Assembly: GCF_019891175.1 (NCBI RefSeq)
Contig: NZ_CP072600.1
Span: forward strand, 4,526,001 to 4,590,000
Direction of reading: 5' to 3'
DNA length: 64,000 bases
Source: Leptothermofonsia sichuanensis E412
GTDB taxonomy: Bacteria > Cyanobacteriota > Cyanobacteriia > Leptolyngbyales > Leptolyngbyaceae
Shown here: in pieces, positions 25,801-34,799 of the stretch
Layout of the letters: every line of letters starts with the position of its first letter
Numbering within the stretch: position 1 is the first letter of the stretch
Position numbers and translations under genes: made by a program
The notes under the pieces: generated by a model
Seen by the model: the letters and a program-made list of their open reading frames with translations, nothing else
The model's database searches: none
Told to the model about the DNA's origin: nothing

Positions 25801-26407
25801 GCGCGATATGGAAATCCGGGGGGTGGGGAATCTCTTGGGGGCAGAGCAGTCGGGACAGATGGATGCGATCGGCTTTGACCTTTATGTGGAAATGCTGGAA
25901 GAAGCCATCCGGGAAATTCGCGGTCAGGAAATTCCCCAGGTCGAGGATACCCAGATCGACCTCAATCTGACTGCCTTCATCCCTGCTGACTACATCCCAG
26001 ACCTGGATCAGAAGATGAGTGCCTATCGTGTGGTTGCTTCCGCCACAACCCGGCAAGAGTTGACCCAGATTGCCGCAGACTGGAGCGATCGCTACGGTCC
26101 GCTGCCCACTGCTGCCCTCCAGTTGATTCGAATTGTGGAACTGAAACAAATCGCCAAAAAACTTGGGTTTTCCCGCATTAAACCGGAAGGTAGCCAGCAT
26201 GTTGTTCTGGAGACGCCGATGGAAGAACCCGCCTGGAATCTGCTCAAGGCAAACCTGCCCGAACACCTCCACTCTCGCTTTGTGTACACCCCTGGGAAAG
26301 TGACTGTTCGAGGCTTGGGGGTGATGAACGCTGACCAGCAACTTGAAACCCTGATCACCTGGCTCAACCGGATGCAGGGAGCACTACTGGAACCTGCCAA
26401 TGTCTAA
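22868..26407 (+). CDS. mfd: Transcription-repair coupling factor Mfd
   Basis: 1179 residues, full length. UvrB-homology region at the N-terminus ([30 protein letters not shown]), RNA-polymerase-interaction domain near [15 protein letters not shown], then RecG-like translocase: Walker [21 protein letters not shown] box [32 protein letters not shown]. The C-terminal inhibitory domain ends at LLEPANV. Mfd pushes stalled RNA polymerase off DNA and recruits UvrA. The gene stands alone. Confidence 0.97.
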   Translation: MALSSITRALGRSPLTAELWSNLQRHQYLKLTGLARLPKGLVSSALAQAQSRNLLVITATLEEASRWTAQLETMGWQTVHFYPTSEASPYEPFDPESEMIWGQLQVLADLVRRGENGEFREPAPNAAASLRTLAIVATERALQPHLPPPETFQPYCLTLKQKAELDLDTLAKELTRLGYERVPLVETEGQWSRRGDIVDVFPVASELPVRLELFGDELDQIREFDPSTQRSLDRIEQIVLTPTSYAPIVQATLTGESTAQLKGYLTPEEQEKFDAGQMPEGCRRFMGLAFHPPASLLDYLPPNTLIAMDEPEQCEAHGASWYENVADHYAEVGQGLPPIHRRLQEVLPQLETFDRLYLYELAEEQAPRSASKDKGPAPVNLSSRPVPAIPHQFARLAETLRQERDRGFSIWLVSAQPSRSVALLQEHDCPAQFIPNPRDFLAIDKLQVQHVPVAVKYSGLAELEGFILLTFRLVVVTDREFFGQHTLATPSYVRKRRRAASKQVDPNKLQPGDYVVHRSHGIGRFLKLESLTLNRETRDYLVIQYADGLLRVAADQLNALSRFRGAGDTTPELNKMSSKAWERTKSKVRKALKKVAVDLLQLYASRASQEGFAYPVDMPWQQEMEDSFPYQPTPDQLKATQDVKQDMESDRPMDRLVCGDVGFGKTEVAIRAIFKAVTGGKQVALLAPTTILTQQHYHTLKERFAPYPIQVGLLNRFRTAEERRNIQKRLASGELDIVVGTHQLLGKGVQFKDLGLLVVDEEQRFGVNQKEKIKALKTQVDVLTLSATPIPRTLYMALSGVREMSLITTPPPSRRPIKTHLAPYDPEMIRSAIRQELDRGGQVFYVVPRVEGIEEIAARIREMIPGVRLAIAHGQMPESELESTMLTFSEGEADILVCTTIIESGLDIPRVNTILIEDAHRFGLAQLYQLRGRVGRAGIQAHAWLLYPKQSQLTDAARQRLRAIQEFTQLGSGYQLAMRDMEIRGVGNLLGAEQSGQMDAIGFDLYVEMLEEAIREIRGQEIPQVEDTQIDLNLTAFIPADYIPDLDQKMSAYRVVASATTRQELTQIAADWSDRYGPLPTAALQLIRIVELKQIAKKLGFSRIKPEGSQHVVLETPMEEPAWNLLKANLPEHLHSRFVYTPGKVTVRGLGVMNADQQLETLITWLNRMQGALLEPANV

Positions 26408-26415
26408 TTTGCGCT

Positions 26416-26500
26416 TATAGCCCTTCTCAAGGGTGTGAGGGTGCGGAGTACCCCACTGTGCCTGACATCCCTGTACTTTACTCAATTGAAAAACGCTATA
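26416..26500. repeat. Family B repeat, copy 2
   Basis: Starts TATAGCCCTTCTCAAGGGTG nine bases after the mfd stop and ends ACTCAATTGAAAAACGCTATA. The stem-forming ends could end mfd transcription. It is shorter than the other copies, lacking about 9 bp in the centre. Confidence 0.8.
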
Positions 26501-26504
26501 GGAG

Positions 26505-26618
26505 TGAGGATTTTCATAACTTGAAATTTCACCACGGAGACACGGAGAACACAGAGCAATTCCTCTGTGCCCTCTGGGATAAATGCCGGGTTTTTCAGTT
26601 GATTTAATCTGCGATCCT
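26505..26618. repeat. Family C repeat, copy directly after family B
   Basis: GATTTTCATAACTTGAAATT, then CACCACGGAGACACGGAG, and the arm CTCTGTGCCCTCTGGG, followed by TTTTTCAGTTGATTTAATC. The B-then-C order repeats that at 160-375. The remaining bases to 26861 show no gene; a promoter for the FkbH-type gene is expected there. Confidence 0.65.
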
Positions 26619-26861
26619 TACCAGAGGGTTTGCCTGGTATTAAGGGAACAATAATGCAGTAGGCGACAGGTATTACCTCCTGCACATTTGCCCCATAAAA
26701 AGTTAAAAAATGTAAAGAGTGAATAAAGATGTTATCAGGGTAATCGTCAGGCTCACAGTGGATATTGTTTCATACGAACATAGAACCGGGTTTCAGCCCA
26801 ATTTCTTGCTCTGATTGTCGTCAAAAGTTTTGTCCGTCTCATTCAGTGGAATCTATCTCCA

Positions 26862-29800
26862 ATGGTGCAAACGGTTGCTCAATCTTCAATCCTTTCCAGT
26901 CACAAGCACACACCAGCAATCGCCATCGCGGCGACCTTTACCATCGAACCCGTTGAAAATTCGCTTGCCTTCTGGGTTAAGGAACTTGATTTGCCCCTGG
27001 CGATCGCCATTGCCCCCTACAATCAGGTGTTTCAACAACTGCTCGATCCCACCAGCCTCTTCTGCCACAACTCCCAGGGGGTCAACATCATCCTGTTTCG
27101 GTTTGAAGACTGGCGACGGGATCAGGGCACAGACACTGAAGACGACTTAAGGGCAAAGGTCGAGCAAAATCTGCAAGACCTGATCCGGGCCATCAAAACC
27201 GCTGTCACAGGCTCCTCCATTCCTCATATCCTCTGTCTCTGCCCGGACTCGCCCACCGCCCTTGCTCAGTCCACCTGGTCTGGTTTTTGCCAGCGTCTGG
27301 AAGCTTGTCTGGTGTCTGAACTGGCATCCATTGGCGGGCTATACCTGGTCACACCCAAAGAATTTGAGTGTTACCCCGTTCAGGACTATTACGATCCCCA
27401 ACGGGACAAACTGGGGCACATTCCCTACACTCCACTATTCTTTACAGCCCTGGGCACCCTGCTGGCACGCAAAATCTTTGCTATCAAAAGCGCTCCCCAC
27501 AAAGTCATTGTCCTGGACTGCGACAACACTCTCTGGAAGGGAGTCGTCGGTGAAGAAGGGGTAACCGGCATCCAGATGCCACCTGCATGGAAAGCGTTAC
27601 AGGAATTTATGGTGGCGCAACAGCAGGCAGGAATGCTCCTCTGTCTGTGCAGTAAGAATGTGGAACAGGATGTGCTGGATGTGTTTCAGCAACGTTCTGA
27701 TATGCCGCTCAAGCTTGAGAACATTGTTTCCTGGCGCATCAACTGGTTGCCCAAGTCTGAGAATATTCGCTCCCTGGCGGAGGAATTGAATCTGGGACTG
27801 GATAGTTTCATCTTTATTGATGACAATCCGGTGGAATGTGCCGAAATGCGGGCAAACTGTCCCGATGTGTTAACCCTGCAATTGCCCGGTGCCGATGACA
27901 TCCCCAGATTTCTTCAACACGTCTGGGCATTTGACCACCTGAAAGTGACCGCAGAAGACCGGCAACGAACCAACCTCTATAAACAAAATGTGGAGCGAGA
28001 ACGGTTCCAGAAGCAGGCATTGACCATTGCAGATTTCCTGGCTGGTCTGGAGTTAAAGATTGATATTTCAGCCCCCACCCCCGATCAGATTGAGCGGGTC
28101 GCCCAGCTCACTCAGCGCACCAACCAATTCAATTTCACCACTCGTCGTCGTTCTGAAGGTGAGATTCAGCAGTTGGCTCAGGCAGGACTGGAGTGCTGTG
28201 TTGTGGAAGTGAGCGATCGCTTCGGTGACTATGGTCTTGTCGGTGTCATGATCGTTGGGACAGAGGCGGATGCGCTGACCATTGATACCTTTCTGCTCAG
28301 TTGTCGGGTTCTGGGGCGGGGTGTGGAACATGCCATGCTGATCCATCTGGCAAAAATGGCTCAACAGCGAAACCTGTCCTGGGTGAAGATACCCTTGATT
28401 CCTACGAAGAAAAACCTGCCTGCGCTCAACTTTCTGGAAAGTGTCGCAGCGGACTACAAGCAAGCGATGGATAACGGCCTCCAGTTTGTCATGCCAGCAG
28501 ATGTTGCGGCTGCTGTTACCTATGCTCCCGCTGCCACTGCCCCTTCCAGTCAGCAGTCTGAGCAGTCTTCTACTGCGGTATCGGTTCAGCCTCAAATCCG
28601 TCAGCAAACCAGTAAGTCTGAACGGTACGAACGGATTGCCAATCAACTGTTTGACCTGGAACATATCCTTGCCTGCACCCAGGTTGTCCAGGTCAGCACC
28701 CGTCCTCCCCTGGATCAACCCTTTGTTGCGCCAGGGACTGATACCGAGCGATCGCTGGCCGCACTATGGTCCGAGTTACTGCATATTCAAGGCATTGGGA
28801 TCCAAGATAATTATTTTGACCTGGGCGGCACCTCCCTGCTGGCAGTCGAACTGTTTGCCCGGATTGAAAAAACCTTTGGCAAGAAATTTCCCCTCACCAC
28901 CCTGATCGAAGCTCCCACCATCGAGCAGTTGGCAACCCTGATCACGGGCACCTCAAATCTGCGCGACTCCGTGGTCTTGCTGCGGGATGGCGGGTCTCAA
29001 CCCCCGGTATTCCTGATCCACGATGGAGATGGCGAAACCATGCTCTATCGCAACCTGGCCTATCGTCTCCATCCGGGCCATAAGGTCTACGGGATTCAGC
29101 CCCACTCTCGAGAGCATGTTTCCATCTTGCATACCCGAATTCCCGATATGGCAGCTTACTATGTAAAGAAAATTCGGAGTCAGCAACCCCACGGTCCTTA
29201 CCTGCTGGGAGGCATGTGCGCTGGGGGGGTGATTGCTTTTGAAATTGCCCGTCAACTGCAATCCCAGGGTGAGCCAGTTGGCATGGTTGCCTTAATCGAT
29301 GCTGCTGATGTGGAGGCACCCAGGCAGTTTGGGCGTACTGCCAGCCACCGCCTGAAGAGTTTTGCCACGATTTTTAATCAGGATCAGAACCTCAATCCGC
29401 TGGCAAAGTTACTATATATCTTCAACAAAGCCAGACAAAAAGCCATCAATCTGCTGACCTACGAAGTTCAGTCCAGGGCTACCAGAGCCTGGAACACGTT
29501 TCGCATCCAGCAATTCAGAAAGTGTCTGGATCGGGGGACTGCCATCCCTCCTTACCTGCATGACATTACAGTCCGAATGATTTATAACTTTGCCGAAACT
29601 GAATACCGACCAGATACGCCATTCCAGGGAAATGTTCTGCTCCTCAGGGCAGTGGCTGGGGAAGGAAACGATGAACCCTGGATCGAAGTATACAGTGACC
29701 CCCTGTTTGGTTGGGAAAAACGCATTACCGGCACAGTCCAGGTGCATGATGTTCCGGGCGGACACTCCAGTATGCTGCAAGAACCCAACGTCCAGGTCAT

Positions 29801-29879
29801 GGCTGAAGTCATTCAGGCTTATATTGACCAGGCACTTGCGGCTGAATCAGACCCTCAGTCTCAACTGGCAACCCTCTAA
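26862..29879 (+). CDS. FkbH-type HAD protein fused to acyl carrier and thioesterase domains
   Basis: 1005 residues. The FkbH-like region (to about 560) holds the HAD motif VLDCDNTLWKGVVGEEG near residue 218, FIFIDDNPVE, and an acyltransferase-like part (RTNQFNFTTRR, DRFGDYGLVG). A carrier domain follows with phosphopantetheine Ser in DLGGTSLLAVE (about 657), then an alpha/beta thioesterase with GGMCAGG, nucleophile Cys at about 786 in place of Ser. FkbH proteins dephosphorylate 1,3-bisphosphoglycerate and load the glyceryl unit on a carrier protein. Loading, carrying and release are thus in one chain, with no ketosynthase or adenylation domain. The neighbouring glycosyltransferases suggest glycerate transfer to a sugar or lipid (inference). 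Confidence 0.85.
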   Translation: MVQTVAQSSILSSHKHTPAIAIAATFTIEPVENSLAFWVKELDLPLAIAIAPYNQVFQQLLDPTSLFCHNSQGVNIILFRFEDWRRDQGTDTEDDLRAKVEQNLQDLIRAIKTAVTGSSIPHILCLCPDSPTALAQSTWSGFCQRLEACLVSELASIGGLYLVTPKEFECYPVQDYYDPQRDKLGHIPYTPLFFTALGTLLARKIFAIKSAPHKVIVLDCDNTLWKGVVGEEGVTGIQMPPAWKALQEFMVAQQQAGMLLCLCSKNVEQDVLDVFQQRSDMPLKLENIVSWRINWLPKSENIRSLAEELNLGLDSFIFIDDNPVECAEMRANCPDVLTLQLPGADDIPRFLQHVWAFDHLKVTAEDRQRTNLYKQNVERERFQKQALTIADFLAGLELKIDISAPTPDQIERVAQLTQRTNQFNFTTRRRSEGEIQQLAQAGLECCVVEVSDRFGDYGLVGVMIVGTEADALTIDTFLLSCRVLGRGVEHAMLIHLAKMAQQRNLSWVKIPLIPTKKNLPALNFLESVAADYKQAMDNGLQFVMPADVAAAVTYAPAATAPSSQQSEQSSTAVSVQPQIRQQTSKSERYERIANQLFDLEHILACTQVVQVSTRPPLDQPFVAPGTDTERSLAALWSELLHIQGIGIQDNYFDLGGTSLLAVELFARIEKTFGKKFPLTTLIEAPTIEQLATLITGTSNLRDSVVLLRDGGSQPPVFLIHDGDGETMLYRNLAYRLHPGHKVYGIQPHSREHVSILHTRIPDMAAYYVKKIRSQQPHGPYLLGGMCAGGVIAFEIARQLQSQGEPVGMVALIDAADVEAPRQFGRTASHRLKSFATIFNQDQNLNPLAKLLYIFNKARQKAINLLTYEVQSRATRAWNTFRIQQFRKCLDRGTAIPPYLHDITVRMIYNFAETEYRPDTPFQGNVLLLRAVAGEGNDEPWIEVYSDPLFGWEKRITGTVQVHDVPGGHSSMLQEPNVQVMAEVIQAYIDQALAAESDPQSQLATL

Positions 29880-29924
29880 TCATCGTCTCACTTCAATTCA
29901 TCCATCTATCGATCCACCGTTCCT

Positions 29925-30920
29925 ATGAATGACACCGCTCAACCTCCTGAAAAGTGTCCCCTCTTAATCGTGATTGTGAATTACCGGACAGCAGATTTGA
30001 CCATCAACTGCCTGCACTCTCTGGTAGGTGAGGTGAAATCCTTACCCGGTACCCAGGTCGTTGTCGTAGACAATCCATCTGGTGATGATTCTGTTGCCAG
30101 AATTCAGGAGGCGATCGCCACTGAAGGCTGGCAAAACTGGGTATCTCTGGTGGCGGCTGAACGTAACGGTGGTTTTGCCTATGGTAATAATCTGGCGGTG
30201 CGCTCAGCCTTACAATCTCCCAACCCACCGGATTACTATTGGCTGCTCAATCCAGATACCCTCGTTCGCCCCGGAAGTTTGAAAGCACTGGTGGACTTTA
30301 TTACCCGGCATCCCAATGTCGGCATTGTGGGTAGTAGCTTTGAGGAAGCTGACGGCAAACCCTGGCCCTTCACTTTCCGCTTTCCGACCATCTTGAGTGA
30401 ACTCGATTCGGGTTTGCAACTGGGTATTGTTACAAAATTATTGCAGAAATGGACATTGGTGCGGGAAATGGACAATCAGCCTGCCCCGGTTGATTGGTTG
30501 CCAGGAGCCAGCATGATGATCCGACGCGAGGTCTTTGAGTCAGTGGGTTTGATGGATGAAGCCTATTTCCTCTATTACGAGGAAACGGATTTTTGCTTAC
30601 AAGCCAGACGGGCTGGCTGGTCATGCTGGTATGTTCCCCAGAGTCGAATTATGCATATTGCCGGTCAGAGTACTGGCGTGACCGTTAGAAACGCTGAACC
30701 AAAACGCCTACCTCAGTACTGGTTCGACTCTCGACGCCGCTACTTTATGAAAAATCATGGCTGGCTCTATTCAGCCGTAGCAGATGCCACATGGTTGGCT
30801 GGCTATCTGCTCTGGCGTTGCCGCCGGGTGATTCAGCGGAAACCGGATACGGATCCGCCCCACCTGTTGGAGGATTTTCTGCGCAACACGGTTTTTGTCA
30901 AACCCAACATGCCAGGGTAA
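29925..30920 (+). CDS. Family 2 glycosyltransferase, rhamnosyltransferase-like
   Basis: 331 residues. The GT-A fold shows as VIVNYRTADLTINCL at the start, VVVVDNPSGDDS for nucleotide-sugar binding, LLNPDTLV as DxD-like site, WLPGASMMIRREVF and EETDFCLQARRAGW. This arrangement is typical of WbbL-type rhamnosyl- or related transferases acting on lipid-linked sugars at the inner membrane face. It begins 45 bp after the FkbH-type gene on the same strand, so the two probably form an operon. Sugar donor unknown. Confidence 0.88.
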   Translation: MNDTAQPPEKCPLLIVIVNYRTADLTINCLHSLVGEVKSLPGTQVVVVDNPSGDDSVARIQEAIATEGWQNWVSLVAAERNGGFAYGNNLAVRSALQSPNPPDYYWLLNPDTLVRPGSLKALVDFITRHPNVGIVGSSFEEADGKPWPFTFRFPTILSELDSGLQLGIVTKLLQKWTLVREMDNQPAPVDWLPGASMMIRREVFESVGLMDEAYFLYYEETDFCLQARRAGWSCWYVPQSRIMHIAGQSTGVTVRNAEPKRLPQYWFDSRRRYFMKNHGWLYSAVADATWLAGYLLWRCRRVIQRKPDTDPPHLLEDFLRNTVFVKPNMPG

Positions 30921-30944
30921 TAGGAACTGACGGTTATGAAACCC

Positions 30945-31075
30945 TCAATTCTTAAGGATCGAGGATTTCATAACCTACAGGACTGACAACGAAGGCACAT
31001 GAGGACACAAAGCAAGCTCCTGGTGCTCATGTGCTCTAGGCAGGCTGCGCCAATGGTCTTCGTGATTCTGTTTCA
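30945..31075. repeat. Family C-related repeat (CACAAAG/CTCCTGGTGC type)
   Basis: GGATTTCATAACCTACAGGA, then GAAGGCACATGAGGACACAA, AGCAAGCTCCTGGTGC and GGCAGGCTGCGCCAATGG. The middle matches 62.63 kb directly and 12.6 kb in reverse complement. Confidence 0.55.
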
Positions 31076-31104
31076 GTGAAGTATCTTAATTAATTCACAT
31101 TTCT

Positions 31105-31229
31105 TAAGGATCGTGGATTAAATAAACCGAAAAATTCAGGGTTCTACCACAGAAACCCAGAGGTCACCGAAGAATTGCTCTGTGTCCTCCGTGCCTCTGG
31201 GGTGAAATTTCAGGGTATAAAATCCTCAT
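31105..31229. repeat. Family C repeat
   Basis: AAGGATCGTGGATTAAATAA, then ACCACAGAAACCCAGAGG, arm CTCTGTGTCCTCCGTGCC and GGTGAAATTTCAGGGTATAA. Very close to the copy at 60561. Together with the copy at 30945 it fills the gap between two convergent genes; no gene is seen there. Confidence 0.65.
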
Positions 31230-31254
31230 CTCTTAGCAACTGGGCCGCGATCGC

Positions 31255-32616
31255 TCAGGTGGCCTTGCTGGCAATCCGGCTGCGTCTTGGAGCGGTTTCT
31301 GTAGAACTTGCGACCACGGCTCCCGCCAGCCCTCCACAGGTCAAAGCAAAGACAGGATTTACCATCGCGTTGAGAATACAGTCCAATGCATACATCAGCA
31401 GGCTAACCGCTAAAGCAGCGGCTGGTGCCACCGCCGGATGCGCCCACAACTTGGCAGGATAACGTCTACAGAAGGCAACCACAGGTACCAGTAACGCCAT
31501 AAAAATGCTGATCAGACCAACATATCCGTTCAGCCCGAACGCAATAATCCAGAGACTATCGGTGACCGTCGTATCCTCACCATACTCATCAAATACCCGG
31601 TTCCTGCCAAAACCACCCCATCCAAATATTGGATTTTGCCTTGCTTTCGCTGACAGAATCTCTTCATTCTCAAATCTAAAATCCAGGGACTGTACCCGCT
31701 CTGGTGGAAAAACTTGAGCAACGGCACCGGTGATTTCTGTCCGTGGGAATGCCCCGGTGGCACCCAGATTCAAGTAAATACACATCCCACCAATCAAGAG
31801 CCAGACCAGCAGAGTATTTTGAAAATATCTGGCGATTAAAAATATCACCACGGCAGCAGCAAACAGCATATAAGCGCCTGTAGACCTGACCAGCACAAAC
31901 GTGACCAGCAACAGACCTACCCACCAACTGATTGGGAAATTCCAAACTTTTTTGATGATTCCAGTTCTCCAGAGCACAACACCCATCAGGGATGCTGACA
32001 TCATCCACACACCCACCATCAGCCCGTGGTTCATGAAAACTGTGGGTCTGTAGCCGCCCAGCCGAATCGACATTAAAAAGCCGCCAGGATGAAAGCCATA
32101 AAATGCCTCATGAAAACTGAACATCATCCGTCCTTCATACAGACAGAATGGGATGTACAGCAAACCACCAATAAAGATAGCAATTGCCAGATTTCGCAAT
32201 CCTGCCAGATTGTTCAGGTAAATTCTGCCCAGGAAGTAAGGGATCCCCCAGGTGACCACCTGGGACAGCGTCGCAGATAGCCCGTCGTAAGGACCCAGAC
32301 CATTCGCCATAGAAGAGAAAAATGGACAGATACACCAGACTGCCATCGGCATATCAATCCAGCTAAACCGGAAAGTACTGAAACGCCCCACATCAAAAAT
32401 GATGGTCGAAAGTAGAATGCCATAGCTGGCGGCAGACATCTTGTTGTAGTCAGGGATGCCTGGGAACTTGATGCTTGCCATCGGCAAAAACAACCAGGCT
32501 CCCAGAAAACTGATGACCAACGCCCGCTGTGCCGGAAAGCGCGAAAAGATGTAGACAACAATCGGAAGCCAGAGGAGAAGGACAAAATTGGCAATTGCGT
32601 TCGCTTGTTGGGGCAT
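31255..32616 (-). CDS. O-antigen ligase/polymerase-like membrane protein
   Basis: 453 residues with about ten hydrophobic helices (for example FVLLLWLPIVVYIFSRF, LLLVTFVLVRSTGAYMLFAAAVVIF). A long polar loop around AQVFPPERVQSLDFRFENEE to GWGGFGRNRVFDEYGED lies before the last helices, as in Wzy/WaaL-type proteins. The likely role is joining or polymerising undecaprenyl-linked sugar units on the outer face of the membrane. A family 4 glycosyltransferase on the same strand lies 190 bp upstream. Polymerase and ligase cannot be told apart from sequence. Confidence 0.75.
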   Translation of the reverse strand: MPQQANAIANFVLLLWLPIVVYIFSRFPAQRALVISFLGAWLFLPMASIKFPGIPDYNKMSAASYGILLSTIIFDVGRFSTFRFSWIDMPMAVWCICPFFSSMANGLGPYDGLSATLSQVVTWGIPYFLGRIYLNNLAGLRNLAIAIFIGGLLYIPFCLYEGRMMFSFHEAFYGFHPGGFLMSIRLGGYRPTVFMNHGLMVGVWMMSASLMGVVLWRTGIIKKVWNFPISWWVGLLLVTFVLVRSTGAYMLFAAAVVIFLIARYFQNTLLVWLLIGGMCIYLNLGATGAFPRTEITGAVAQVFPPERVQSLDFRFENEEILSAKARQNPIFGWGGFGRNRVFDEYGEDTTVTDSLWIIAFGLNGYVGLISIFMALLVPVVAFCRRYPAKLWAHPAVAPAAALAVSLLMYALDCILNAMVNPVFALTCGGLAGAVVASSTETAPRRSRIASKAT

Positions 32617-32806
32617 GGCAGTTACTCGACGAACACCTGTGTTTGACTCATTGGGTGGGCAGTTCTGGAGGTTGATCCAAAAACTTTTTGGGTTGAATGC
32701 CGAGGTTTGGCCGTTCAGACTTTCTCAACCAGGCTTGAAAGCAGAATAAAAGCAATGACTGCAAACATCGTCTAAAAGTTCAGGCTCAACTCAGTTTCTA
32801 ATCTAA

Positions 32807-33910
32807 CTATCTATCCAGGACAGGTTCACCTCGTTTTGACCGTTCTACGGCAGTATAGAGGGCAGATTCAAATAGATCAGTAGCGTGATCCCAGGTATAA
32901 CGAGTTGCCGTGGAGTAGGCTTTGTCAGACATTGACCGCCACTCACTGTCAGAAAGGTGGCCGATATACTGGATTGCCTTTGACATATCCTCCGGATCTT
33001 CCGGTTTCACAAGAATTCCTCCTCCTTCTGTCAGGAGTTCAGGAGCAGCTCCCGCAGGCGTACCAATGACGGGAGTCCGACAGGCCATTGCTTCCAGAAT
33101 TGGCAGACCAAACCCTTCAATTCGGCTTGGAAATAACCACGCATCACAGGATTCATAAATCTGCCGGATCCGGTCATCCGTTGGTCGATATTCGTAAACG
33201 GCATTGGGAGGCAGGGGTAAAGCGTCAGTCAAGGGTTGTCCAAACGTTACTAACCGCAGATCTGGGACTGTGTTCATAGCGAGCTGTATCGCTTTCAGGG
33301 CAATGTCAGTCCCCTTACTGAACATCGTGCGATAGCCCAACCCGACAGTAAGATGTTGTTGTTTTCCTCGCGGCGAAGCGTAGAAAACCTCCGTATCTAC
33401 AGCATTTGGAGCAAGGCTGACGGGAATTTCTCCACAGTGTTTGTGAATCAGGTCAACCAGCCATTGAGCAATCGTAATGATGTGAAGTGGCAATCGCCAG
33501 GTGGGAATGATATTTTCCAACTCTTGACCAGGTGCTCCATAATCTTGCATAAAATAGGCTTTTGCACCTTTACTGGGAGACAAGTTAGCGACCCATTCAG
33601 CCGTTTCCCACCAGGTAGCAATGACAACATCAGCCTCTGGCACATCCGCATCCACAATCGGACGCCAGCTATCTATGATTCGATGCTCAACATCAATGTC
33701 GTCCAGAGGAGAGGATGCTCGACTGGGGATGTTTAACCATCCTTGTCCCTTAACTACAGATTTAATTTGCTCTAGAAAACTGGGTTGTTTGTAGGGTGTG
33801 GAGACCACAAATACCTCATGACCCCGTTTTTGCAAACGGTCAGCATAAATTGCGATGACCCGGATTCCACCACTGAGATCCGCATAAGGAAGAACGATTG
33901 TGATCTTCAT
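32807..33910 (-). CDS. Family 4 (GT-B) glycosyltransferase
   Basis: 367 residues from the ATG at 33910 (MKITIVLPYADLSGGIRV); an in-frame ATG at 33934 adds eight unlike residues. The N-terminal half has the GGIRVIAIYADRLQKRGHEV opening of GT4 enzymes, and the C-terminal half carries FPSRIEGFGLPILEAMACRTPVI, the conserved EX7E-type donor site, then GGGILVKPEDPEDM. Retaining transfer from a nucleotide sugar is expected. It belongs to the exopolysaccharide region and is transcribed toward the polymerase gene. Confidence 0.88.
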   Translation of the reverse strand: MKITIVLPYADLSGGIRVIAIYADRLQKRGHEVFVVSTPYKQPSFLEQIKSVVKGQGWLNIPSRASSPLDDIDVEHRIIDSWRPIVDADVPEADVVIATWWETAEWVANLSPSKGAKAYFMQDYGAPGQELENIIPTWRLPLHIITIAQWLVDLIHKHCGEIPVSLAPNAVDTEVFYASPRGKQQHLTVGLGYRTMFSKGTDIALKAIQLAMNTVPDLRLVTFGQPLTDALPLPPNAVYEYRPTDDRIRQIYESCDAWLFPSRIEGFGLPILEAMACRTPVIGTPAGAAPELLTEGGGILVKPEDPEDMSKAIQYIGHLSDSEWRSMSDKAYSTATRYTWDHATDLFESALYTAVERSKRGEPVLDR

Positions 33911-33980
33911 ATCAATTATTAACCCTGAATTCAATCGAAACTCGTGAGAAGCCCATACCTGCGGGCATTCAACTTACTTA

Positions 33981-34036
33981 AAGCCTACCCCAAAAGCCCT
34001 AAACAGCTAAACCCAGGAAGTTTTCGGATAGGACTT
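33981..34036. repeat. Family A repeat, copy 3 (inverted, diverged)
   Basis: AAGCCTACCCCAAAAGCC on the left and CCCAGGAAGTTTTCGGATAG on the right; orientation is opposite to the other copies. It lies about 70 bp upstream of the leftward glycosyltransferase gene. Confidence 0.55.
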
Positions 34037-34451
34037 TAATGTGCCTTATCCATACGCTGGAATAACGGTACAGACACATTTCTTTCATTGCATTCTTTTA
34101 TTGCCAGGAAGATTACAAACTCCAGTAGTCTGGGCAAAATTTAAGCAGAGGTTTGCAAGCGGGGGTTTACAACGTTGTTTTCATTTCAAAGCATTAATTC
34201 CAAAGAATAGACTCTAGCAACAAAAAATGCATACTTGACATAACTTGAATGGTCAGAGGCTTTCTCCCCATCTCAATATGAATGAAACTCGTAGAAATAC
34301 GGTGAGCAGTTCTATGATTTTTAATCATTCTTTTATATAGTGACTTTTACTTTCGGGAACTTATGAATCTTGGATAAAGTCATGGTTGGGAGAATGGAGA
34401 CTCTATCCGTGAATGTTCCATAATTACGATGATTGATTCCTGGAGGTCAGT

Positions 34452-34465
34452 GTTCTAATTAGAAC
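34452..34465. promoter_or_regulatory. 14-bp perfect palindrome upstream of export operon
   Basis: GTTCTAATTAGAAC is a perfect dyad 335 bp before the Wza-type start codon, in an 889-bp region with no gene. Dyads of this form commonly bind dimeric regulators, but no regulator can be named. Confidence 0.35.
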
Positions 34466-34535
34466 GAATTCCCTTAACATCGGGCGGTTCGTCCTGATCA
34501 AGGATCGATCAGTCTGAAAATATATCTCTGAAGTA

Positions 34536-34568
34536 CCTGTGGTCAGGCCCACAGGGCAGGCTCCTGCC
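34536..34568. promoter_or_regulatory. Double hairpin in probable leader of export operon
   Basis: CCTGTGG/CCACAGG with a 6-base loop is immediately followed by GGCAGG/CCTGCC with a 2-base loop. Two adjacent GC stems in an otherwise AT-rich leader suggest RNA structure or termination before the export genes. No known riboswitch was matched. Confidence 0.35.
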
Positions 34569-34639
34569 AGGTTCATCTCTGTCTACCAGTTAAATTTTGC
34601 TCCTGTTGAAGTGGGCTGACCGACCTGGATCAGGGAGTA

Positions 34640-34711
34640 TTCAGAAAAAGCATTCAGAAAATTCTTCAGAAAAAATGTTCGAGAAAGGAATTCAGGAAAA
34701 ATAGTTCAGAC
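34640..34711 (+). repeat. Array of six TTCAGAAAA-type units, period about 13 bp
   Basis: Units start at 34640, 34653, 34665, 34678, 34691 and 34705: TTCAGAAAA (three times), TTCGAGAAA, TTCAGGAAA and TTCAGACAG. The array ends about 90 bp before the Wza-type start codon. The spacing is not a helical turn. It may be a slippage product or a binding array. Confidence 0.6.
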
Positions 34712-34799
34712 AGTTAAAGGCTTAGATATTGGATTGCCAAGGTAAAGCTTGTCCCTCTTTGTCCCTGTTAAATTAAGCTCATTGATTGCTGGAAATTTC

